From DASUME01 sp038257655 (lineage in GTDB: Bacteria; Myxococcota_A; Polyangia; Polyangiales; DASUME01), in NCBI GenBank assembly GCA_038257655.1, contig JBBSJC010000105.1:1-17780 (forward strand): a stretch of DNA of 17,780 bases. The letters run 5' to 3'. A model generated the notes under the pieces. The model did not search any database. It saw only the letters and a list, made by a program, of their open reading frames with translations, and was not told the DNA's origin. A program made the position numbers and the translations under genes. Below, piece by piece: positions 9,715 through 15,747 of the stretch. Each line of letters begins with the position of its first letter. The stretch's first letter is position 1.

Positions 9715-10573
9715 GGGCGCAGGCTAGCATTAATCTGGCTCGCCTCCGGGCGCGCTGCGCGATCAGCAAAGCGCTGAGAAATAGACAGATCGGCCAACTG
9801 ACATGCAGTGGCTTTCCGCGCGTGCTCAGTGCGTCGCAGGTGTACCCCGACGCTCCGGCCTCGGGGTCGCCCTGGTCCCCGGCGCTGTCGCCTGGCTCTG
9901 AGCCCGGAGCGGGCTGGCTGCTCGGTGCCGGGACCTCCTCGCCGCTCGCGGGGTTGGCGTCGCTCTCCGTCTCGTCAGGCACGCCCGAGTCGAGCTGATC
10001 AACAGGCTCAGCCGAAGGTGGCGGTGTGGGTGTGCCTGGCGCGGGCGGCTCGCTTGCGCTCTTGGTCAGTTTCAGATCCGCACAGCGGTAGTAGAGGTCG
10101 TTGGTGCCCTTCACGTAGGGTTTCTTGTCGTACATCACCTGGACCAGCTGCAGCGTGCAGTTGTCACATTCGATGTCCGGCAACACGACATCCGCCGAGA
10201 ACACGCCACCTGCCTGGTCGGAGATGCCGTCGATCAGCACCGCGTCATTGCTGAAGCGGTCGTCGTACCCTTCGGGATCGCCAAAGTCGTCATCGCCGTC
10301 CGCGTCGAAGCTGATGCGGAAGTGACTCGGATGATTGATGGTTTCGCGCCAGGTCACGCGCAGCGTCGAGCCCGCGCGCACGATCGTAAAGTCATCGCCG
10401 CGCACACTGCCCGTGACGCCGCAGGGCCCCTGCTTTTCGTCCACCTCGCGCGCCGTGGGTGACAGCATGGCGATATGCGCGCTAGCGCTGCTTGCGATAG
10501 CGAGCACGCCCACACACGCGAAGGACCCGCCCGCCAAAGACGCGCTCGTGAAAGACCGGAGAAAGCTTGCCAT
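9683..10573 (-). CDS. SCE4755-type polysaccharide-monooxygenase-like protein with MYXO-CTERM-like tail
   Basis: 296 residues from the ATG at 10573. A Sec signal peptide (residues 1-32, ending SSASA) is predicted to be cut directly before His33, so the mature protein would begin HIAMLSPTAR; an N-terminal His is the hallmark of copper lytic polysaccharide monooxygenases (histidine brace). A second His candidate lies in TINHPSHFRISF (His81 or His84). Cys51, Cys136, Cys139 and Cys164 (ECDNC, YYRCADL) fit the disulfide pattern I recall for the SCE4755 family. Residues about 172-240 are a Pro/Glu/Ser linker, then Cys246, a short hydrophobic segment (about 257-271) and an Arg cluster (RARRRAR), resembling MYXO-CTERM surface-sorting signals, with about 17 extra residues after it. 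It overlaps the DciA gene by 32 bases and is divergent to aroA. Enzymatic activity is unproven for this family. Confidence 0.82.
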   Translation of the reverse strand: MASFLRSFTSASLAGGSFACVGVLAIASSASAHIAMLSPTAREVDEKQGPCGVTGSVRGDDFTIVRAGSTLRVTWRETINHPSHFRISFDADGDDDFGDPEGYDDRFSNDAVLIDGISDQAGGVFSADVVLPDIECDNCTLQLVQVMYDKKPYVKGTNDLYYRCADLKLTKSASEPPAPGTPTPPPSAEPVDQLDSGVPDETESDANPASGEEVPAPSSQPAPGSEPGDSAGDQGDPEAGASGYTCDALSTRGKPLHVSWPICLFLSALLIAQRARRRARLMLACAREPQAAREKR

Positions 10574-10585
10574 GCCGACGAAGTA

Positions 10586-10631
10586 GCGAGCTGGCAGCAA
10601 ACCGGGTCCTCACGCGCTACGCTGCGCTCGC
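10586..10631. repeat. Interrupted inverted repeat in the divergent aroA / LPMO-like gap
   Basis: GCGAGC-tg-GCAGC (10586-10598) pairs with GCTGCGCTCGC (10621-10631) across a 22-base centre, leaving a two-base bulge. It fills most of the 58-base gap and ends directly before the aroA ATG. In the aroA transcript it could fold as a hairpin against the start codon; as DNA it could be a shared operator. Confidence 0.55.
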
Positions 10632-11918
10632 ATGTCCGATACGCGCGTTATCATACCATTTGGCTCCGCCATCGATCGCGAGGTCGAGGTTGTCGGCTCC
10701 AAAAGTTACACAAATCGCGCGCTTATCCTGGCGGCGCTCGCCGAGGGCGAGTCCCTGCTCACGGGCGCCCTGTTCAGCGATGACACGCGCTACATGGCCT
10801 CCGCACTAGGCGCGCTGGGAGTCGAGGTCAGCGCAGACGAAGAAGCCCAAACCTTACGGGTGGTAGGAGCGGGCGGTTGGGTGCCCGCGCAGCATGCCCA
10901 GTGCTTCGTCGGCAATGCCGGCACAGCTGCACGCTTTCTGCCGGTGTTGATGGCGCTCGGGCAAGGCAGCTACGAGCTCGATGGCGTGCCCCGCATGCGC
11001 GAACGTCCGATCGCACCTTTGATCGAGGCGTTGAGCGCGCTCGGCGTGCGCATCGATGCGCTGGGAAAGCCAGGGTGTGTGCCCCTGCGCGTGCACGGCG
11101 GTCAGCTCACGGGTGGACGTGTGACGATTGCCGGGCACATCAGCTCCCAATACATCAGCGGCTTGATGATGGGCGCGCCCTGCATGCGCGACGGCCTGAC
11201 GATCGACATCGAAGGCGAGCTTGTCTCACGACCTTACGTTGAGATGACGGCTCAAGCGATGCGCGACTTTGGCGCTTCACTGACGCGCGACGGTGAGCGC
11301 CGCATCGTGGTCCCAGGCGGCCAAAGTTATCGCGGGCACGCCTATCGCATCGAGCCCGACGCTTCTGCCGCCTCTTACTTCTTTGCGGCCGCTGCGATCC
11401 GCGGCGGTCGTGTGCGCGTCAATGGTCTCGGGACGCGCTCGTTGCAGGGCGATCGCAAGCTTGCGCACATCCTTGCGCGCATGGGTTGCACGTTGCGCGA
11501 AGGCCAAGACTTTACCGAAGTGCAAAGCCCGGCCGATGGCATCCTGCGCGGAGTGGAAGTCGACATGGCCGATCTCTCGGACGTCGCCCAGACCTTGGCG
11601 GTGGTCGCACCCTTCGCCGTGTCGCCCACGCGCGTGACGGGCATCGGCTTCATTCGCAACAAAGAGACCGATCGCGTCGGCGCAGTCGTGCGAGAGCTAT
11701 CACGGGCCGGCATCCGTGCCGAGGAAGAAGCCGATGGGTTCGTCGTGCATCCGGGCACGCCCCAGCCCGCGCAAATCAGCACCTACGATGATCACCGCAT
11801 GGCGATGAGCTTTGCCTTGCTCGGGCTGCGGAGCGAGGGCATTGCGATCACCGATCCCGGCTGCGTCTCCAAAACCTTTCCCCACTATTTCGACGTGCTT
11901 GAGAGCCTGCGCACGTGA
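10632..11918 (+). CDS. aroA: 3-phosphoshikimate 1-carboxyvinyltransferase (EPSP synthase)
   Basis: Cytoplasmic shikimate-pathway enzyme that transfers the enolpyruvyl group of PEP to shikimate-3-phosphate; 428 residues, the family's usual length. Motifs in order: GSKSYTNRA with Lys24, Ser25 and Arg29; GNAGTAAR (94-101), the PEP-binding loop; HISSQYISGLMMGAP (169-183); DMADLSDVAQT with the likely catalytic Asp317; RNKETDR (342-348); DDHRMAM (386-392); and SKTFPHYF with Lys414. All expected active-site residues are present. After the loop Arg the residue is Phe102, where E. coli has Pro101. No clear Shine-Dalgarno precedes the ATG; the inverted repeat at 10586-10631 runs up to it. It is divergent to the LPMO-like gene and followed, after 71 bases, by an XRE regulator. 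I see no other aromatic-pathway gene nearby. Confidence 0.97.
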   Translation: MSDTRVIIPFGSAIDREVEVVGSKSYTNRALILAALAEGESLLTGALFSDDTRYMASALGALGVEVSADEEAQTLRVVGAGGWVPAQHAQCFVGNAGTAARFLPVLMALGQGSYELDGVPRMRERPIAPLIEALSALGVRIDALGKPGCVPLRVHGGQLTGGRVTIAGHISSQYISGLMMGAPCMRDGLTIDIEGELVSRPYVEMTAQAMRDFGASLTRDGERRIVVPGGQSYRGHAYRIEPDASAASYFFAAAAIRGGRVRVNGLGTRSLQGDRKLAHILARMGCTLREGQDFTEVQSPADGILRGVEVDMADLSDVAQTLAVVAPFAVSPTRVTGIGFIRNKETDRVGAVVRELSRAGIRAEEEADGFVVHPGTPQPAQISTYDDHRMAMSFALLGLRSEGIAITDPGCVSKTFPHYFDVLESLRT

Positions 11919-11931
11919 TCGGCGGCGCGCC

Positions 11932-11970
11932 TGTCGCGACACGACGTCTGGCCACTTGTGCGTCGCGACA
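11932..11970. promoter_or_regulatory. Paired palindromic sites upstream of the XRE gene (candidate operators)
   Basis: TGTCGCGACA (11932-11941) is a perfect 10-bp palindrome. GTCGCGACA recurs at 11962-11970 within CGTCGCGACA. The centres are 29 bases apart, close to three helical turns, in the 71-base gap before an XRE-family regulator, which fits autoregulation. I cannot name a convincing promoter here. Confidence 0.5.
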
Positions 11971-11989
11971 ATGACAGTATCGTCTCGCG

Positions 11990-12361
11990 ATGAGCACAAA
12001 AGACGTCATCGCAGCCAACCTTCGCATTTTGCGTAAGGTGCGCGGCATGAGCCAGCCTGAGCTCGCAGAAAAAGTCGGCATCAGTCCGCGCACCGTCGCG
12101 CGCCTCGAAGCCGGCCAAGTTGCCGATCCCAGCATCAATCACGTCCGGGATCTGTCCCGTGCACTCGGCGTGACCGTCGACTTGCTCAGTGAGTGCGAGC
12201 TTGCACCCCTTACGATTGCCGTGCCCGCCAGGCTGCGTGAAGTGCTCGAAACACCTGAGGGTCTTTCGTTATTATCCGAGCTGCTCGATTTTGAGCGCGT
12301 GCGTGGCAGACAAGCTGTGATGCTCGCGCTGCGCCAGGTGCCAGGCCCGAGCGAGGGCTGA
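11990..12361 (+). CDS. XRE-family helix-turn-helix regulator
   Basis: 123 residues. A Cro/C1-type helix-turn-helix spans about residues 5-66: IAANLRILRKVRGMSQPELAEKVG, then ISPRTVARLEAGQ (recognition helix) and INHVRDLSRALGVTVDLL. The C-terminal 55 residues are helical with no domain I recognise. The stop is two bases before the RNase D start, so the two genes are almost certainly co-transcribed and probably translationally coupled. Two palindromic GTCGCGACA sites lie just upstream. No Shine-Dalgarno is evident before the ATG at 11990, but the HTH fold begins within the first few residues, so a later start is unlikely. Targets unknown; autoregulation of the XRE-RNase D pair is an inference from layout. 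Confidence 0.9.
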   Translation: MSTKDVIAANLRILRKVRGMSQPELAEKVGISPRTVARLEAGQVADPSINHVRDLSRALGVTVDLLSECELAPLTIAVPARLREVLETPEGLSLLSELLDFERVRGRQAVMLALRQVPGPSEG

Positions 12362-12363
12362 GC

Positions 12364-13530
12364 ATGTCGCGCGAGTCCGCCGAAAGTACGTGCACGGCTC
12401 AGCTGATCGACGATGAGCGCGCGCTTTCAGGTTGGCTTGCCCGCGTGTCAGGGCAGCCGCGCATCGCCCTCGACGCCGAAGGGGACGGTATGTTCCGCTA
12501 CCGCGCGCGGCTGTGCACGGTGCAACTCGCAGTGGCGGACGAGATTGCGATCGTCGATACCCTGGCCGTGTCCGCGTCCGCCGCGCTCGGGCCCTTGTTC
12601 GGCGCAGATGGCCCGGAAAAGATCATCCACGACGCGTCCTTCGATGCGCGCATGTTGCAAGCCTACGGCGCGCCGCTTGCGCGCGTGTTCGACACGGCGA
12701 TAGCCGCACGCTTTCTCGGCATCGCCGCGACGGGTCTTTCGAGCTTACTCGCGGCGCGCTTCGACATTCGCTTGGAGAAGACGCACCAGCAAGCAGACTG
12801 GGGCAAGCGACCGATTAGTGAGCCGATGTTGCGCTACCTCGAAGAAGACGTGCGTCACCTGGAGTTGCTCTACGCCTCGCTGCTCGAGGATGTGCGCGCC
12901 AAAGACATCGAACCGGAGGTACGCGAAGAGTGTGCTTACGTGTTGTCGCAGGCGCTCGCGGGTGCCAACAGTGCGGGGCCGAGCGCGCCCTGGATGCGCA
13001 TCAAAGGTGCAGGACAGCTGCTGCCCGCACAGCGCGCCTTGATTCGCGCCCTGGCCGAGGAGCGTGAGCGCATCGCACGCCTCGACGATGTGCCGCCGGG
13101 AAGGCTTTTGTCCAATGACGCGCTGTTGCGGCTAACCCTGCAGTCTGAGCTCAACGAGACACTCGTAAGGCAGGCGCTCGGCTCCCGGGCGTCCGCGCAT
13201 GCGGAGTGCTTCATCGCGTGTCTGGCCCAGGCCGCTGAGGTCTGCGATGCGCCCGCCGACGAGGTCCAGGCGCTGTGCCCCACGCCTCCGAGTCTGGCGC
13301 AGATCGAGACCAAGAAGCGTCGACGTAAATGGCTGACTGAGTTTCGTGCGCGCGAGGCGGCAAGTCGCGGCGTGGATTTGCAGGTCGTGCTGCCCGGGCA
13401 TTGTTTGGCGGATATTGCTGATCTGCCTGCGCTCGATCGTGAGCAGCTCGGCCAGGTGTCGGGCTTCGGAGCATGTCGGCTCGAGCGCTACCAAACGGCG
13501 CTGGCTACGGAATTTTCAGCGCGTTGGTGA
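12364..13530 (+). CDS. rnd: Ribonuclease D (DEDDy 3'-5' exonuclease with HRDC domain)
   Basis: 388 residues, close to E. coli RNase D (about 375). Known role: metal-dependent 3'-5' trimming of tRNA precursors and other structured RNAs. The exonuclease domain occupies about residues 10-180: Exo I ALDAEG with Asp37 and Glu39; Exo II IHDASFD with His89 and Asp94; Exo III RYLEEDVRHL with Tyr158 and Asp162 (Y-x3-D, DEDDy type). Segment LLAARFDIRLEKTHQQADWGKRP is the conserved stretch typical of RNase D. An HRDC-type helical domain follows at about 215-275 (LIRALAEERERIARLDDVPPGRLLSNDALLRL), and a second diverged helical region ends the protein (LGQVSGFGACRLERY). All catalytic residues are intact. 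It starts two bases after the XRE gene. Confidence 0.95.
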   Translation: MSRESAESTCTAQLIDDERALSGWLARVSGQPRIALDAEGDGMFRYRARLCTVQLAVADEIAIVDTLAVSASAALGPLFGADGPEKIIHDASFDARMLQAYGAPLARVFDTAIAARFLGIAATGLSSLLAARFDIRLEKTHQQADWGKRPISEPMLRYLEEDVRHLELLYASLLEDVRAKDIEPEVREECAYVLSQALAGANSAGPSAPWMRIKGAGQLLPAQRALIRALAEERERIARLDDVPPGRLLSNDALLRLTLQSELNETLVRQALGSRASAHAECFIACLAQAAEVCDAPADEVQALCPTPPSLAQIETKKRRRKWLTEFRAREAASRGVDLQVVLPGHCLADIADLPALDREQLGQVSGFGACRLERYQTALATEFSARW

Positions 13531-13710
13531 GGGTTGTTGTTGTGTTGCTGATGCGCTGCCTGATGCGCGGCTGGCGTTTGGTAATGCAAGCTTGTGCGTG
13601 CACGTGATCCCACGCGCGCAGGTGTAAGGACACCTCGTGCAAGATCCGCAATAGACGGGCGAAAGCGGTCCCCACACCCACTATGGGCTGGTAGAACGTT
13701 GTAACTGGGG
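13531..13710. other. 180-base intergenic gap with short repeats
   Basis: CTGATGCGC is repeated at 13548-13556 and 13560-13568. A perfect hairpin AGGTGT-aagg-ACACCT lies at 13620-13635 without a T-tract, so it is not a classical terminator. A promoter for the two c-di-GMP genes must lie here or upstream, but I cannot point to a good one. A GGGG directly abuts the next ATG. Confidence 0.5.
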
Positions 13711-15747
13711 ATGACGGAGCAAGCTCGCAAACGGGCGAGGGTGCGGTGGCGCTGGTATGTAGCGTCGAGTGCGTTGATCTACGTGGTCGCACTCTGTGCG
13801 GTCGCCGTGACACGCGGCATCGCGCTCGGACCGATGTCCGTGGTGCCGGTGGGTCTGGCTGCGTGGGCTTACGGTGCCCGTGGTGGCCTGAGTATGGCGC
13901 TTGCGTTGACGCCCGTGCATTTGTTACTCGCCTACGTGGGTCCCGGTCACGAAGGTATCGGCACCACACTGTTCATCAACTTCGCCACCGCCTGCGTGGG
14001 CTATGCGTTTGGCTCACTGTTCGACCGCCTGCGTTCCGCGCTCGAAGTGCAAAGGGAGTGCGAAGAGCGCTACGAACGCGCGGCGCGTGGTGCAAGCGAC
14101 GGCCTATGGGAATGGGAGCTTGCCACGGGCCGAACTTACCTTTCTGAGCGCTTCTGCGAAATCATAGGCCTCACCCGCACCCAGGTTGGACCTCACGTTG
14201 ATGAGTGGCTGACGCGCGTGCACCCCGATGACATCGCCGACCTGCGCCAGGCGATCGACGATCATTTGCAAGGCAAGTCACCGCGGCTCGAGCACGAGCA
14301 TCGCTTGCGCTGCGCCGATCAATCCTTCCTTTGGGTGCACGTGCGCGGCATCGCAAGCGCCGTCGGGCAAGCGCGGCCCACGTTGCTTACCGGTTGGACC
14401 ACGGACATTAGCGCACGAAAAAATGCCGAGCAGGATCTGCGCTTTCATGCATTTCGCGATCCGTTGACCAGCCTCGCCAATCGCAGCCTGTTCACCGATC
14501 GCTTGCGCCAGGCGATCCTGCGTTGCCGAGAGCGTGGGGATGCCCGCATCGCAGTCTTACTGATCGATCTAGACCGGTTCAAGCGTGTGAACGACAGCCT
14601 GGGGCATTCCGCGGGCGACGGATTGTTGCTCGCCGTGTCAGAGCGTCTGCGCAGCTGCGTGCGCACCGAAGACACCGTGGCGCGTCTGGGCGGCGACGAA
14701 TTCGCGCTTTTGCTGCAGGATGTGGCGACGATCGACGACGCTATCGACGTGGCCGATCGCGTGCGCAAAGCGCTGCTTCAACCCGTGGCGATCAAGGGCC
14801 GTCCCGTCACCAGTGGCTGCAGCATCGGCATCGTCGTCACCCACGCGGAGGACCTTACGCCTGCGGACATCGTGCGCGACGCCGACACCGCCATGTATCG
14901 CGCCAAGGCGCGCGGGCGCGGCCAGTGGGCTCTGTTTGACTCTTCGATGCGCGCGAGCGCCGTGGAGCGGCTGACCTTGGAAGGCGAGCTGCGCAACGGC
15001 TTGGCGCAGGGCGAGTTCGAAATCTTCTATCAACCTATCGTCGATAGCGCGGGCGGCTTTGCGGGCCTGGAAGCCCTGCCGCGCTGGCGTCATCCGCGCC
15101 TTGGCATGCTGTTACCTGGAGATTTCATTCAGCTCGCTGAAGAGACGGGCCTGATTATGGACCTCGGCGATTTCGTCATGAGCGAAGCGTGCGAGCTCGG
15201 ACAACGCATCTTGGCACGCGTGCCCGATCGCCCGTGGACCGTGCACGTGAACTTGTCACCGCGTCAGATTCAGCGCCCCGATCTGCCGGCGCGCATCGAC
15301 ATGATTTTGCAGACGACTGGCTTTGACCCCGCACGCTTGTGCATCGAGGTCACAGAGGACGTCATTCTCGAAGAGGTGCCCGCCGGCGGCGCGTTATTTG
15401 GAGAGCTGCGCGCCAAGGGCATCAAACTGTGCATGGACGACTTTGGCACTGGCTACTCATCGCTCAGCTACTTGCACCGCTTTCGCGTGGATTTTCTTAA
15501 GATTGAAACCGCCTTCGTGCACGGCGCCGAGACGCGCGAGGGTGGCATTCAGATCGTGCGCTCGCTCGTCAATCTCGCCAAGAACCTGAGCATTACCGCG
15601 GTAGCAGAGGGCGTCGAGACGCAACGCCAATGGGATATGTTGCGCAGCCTCGGTTGTCCCCGCGCACAGGGCTTCTTTTTTGCCGAGCCCTTGTCCGCTT
15701 CGGATCTCGAGCAGTGGCTAGGCGAGCGAACGGCAGCCTGTGCATGA
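13711..15747 (+). CDS. Membrane PAS-GGDEF-EAL protein (c-di-GMP synthesis/hydrolysis)
   Basis: 678 residues. About four N-terminal membrane helices (15-103) include PVGLAAWAYGARGG, reminiscent of DUF4118-like sensor regions. A PAS domain follows at about 120-235 (RYERAARGASDGLWEWE to GWTTDISARKNAE). The GGDEF domain (243-410) has DLDRFKRVND, an intact GGDEF at 327-331 and an RxxD inhibitory site at 318-321, so cyclase activity with product inhibition is expected. The EAL domain (420-670) has Glu454-Ala-Leu, Asn514 in VNLS, EVTE (546-549), Asp576-Asp577 in DDFGTGYSSL, Lys597, Glu633 and Gln653. One change: KIE (597-599) replaces the common KID. Thus cyclase looks intact and phosphodiesterase is probable but uncertain. 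Its stop forms an ATGA overlap with the paralogous downstream gene. Confidence 0.94.
   Translation: MTEQARKRARVRWRWYVASSALIYVVALCAVAVTRGIALGPMSVVPVGLAAWAYGARGGLSMALALTPVHLLLAYVGPGHEGIGTTLFINFATACVGYAFGSLFDRLRSALEVQRECEERYERAARGASDGLWEWELATGRTYLSERFCEIIGLTRTQVGPHVDEWLTRVHPDDIADLRQAIDDHLQGKSPRLEHEHRLRCADQSFLWVHVRGIASAVGQARPTLLTGWTTDISARKNAEQDLRFHAFRDPLTSLANRSLFTDRLRQAILRCRERGDARIAVLLIDLDRFKRVNDSLGHSAGDGLLLAVSERLRSCVRTEDTVARLGGDEFALLLQDVATIDDAIDVADRVRKALLQPVAIKGRPVTSGCSIGIVVTHAEDLTPADIVRDADTAMYRAKARGRGQWALFDSSMRASAVERLTLEGELRNGLAQGEFEIFYQPIVDSAGGFAGLEALPRWRHPRLGMLLPGDFIQLAEETGLIMDLGDFVMSEACELGQRILARVPDRPWTVHVNLSPRQIQRPDLPARIDMILQTTGFDPARLCIEVTEDVILEEVPAGGALFGELRAKGIKLCMDDFGTGYSSLSYLHRFRVDFLKIETAFVHGAETREGGIQIVRSLVNLAKNLSITAVAEGVETQRQWDMLRSLGCPRAQGFFFAEPLSASDLEQWLGERTAACA

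Noticed and set aside
10911..10937. Calling the EPSP synthase glyphosate-tolerant
   Set aside because: One residue difference in the loop is not enough; the enzyme otherwise has the standard GNAGTA loop.
11957..11978. Sigma-70 promoter before the XRE gene (TTGTGC, 16 bases, TATCGT)
   Set aside because: The -35 is a poor match and the ATG would follow within about a dozen bases; the evidence is too weak to list.
10632..13530. aroA, XRE and rnd as one functional system
   Set aside because: A 71-base gap with its own palindromic sites separates aroA from the XRE-rnd pair, and no functional link between aromatic biosynthesis and RNase D is visible.
13600..13640. Rho-independent terminator after rnd
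   Set aside because: The hairpin at 13620-13635 has no following T-run and lies about 90 bases after the stop codon.
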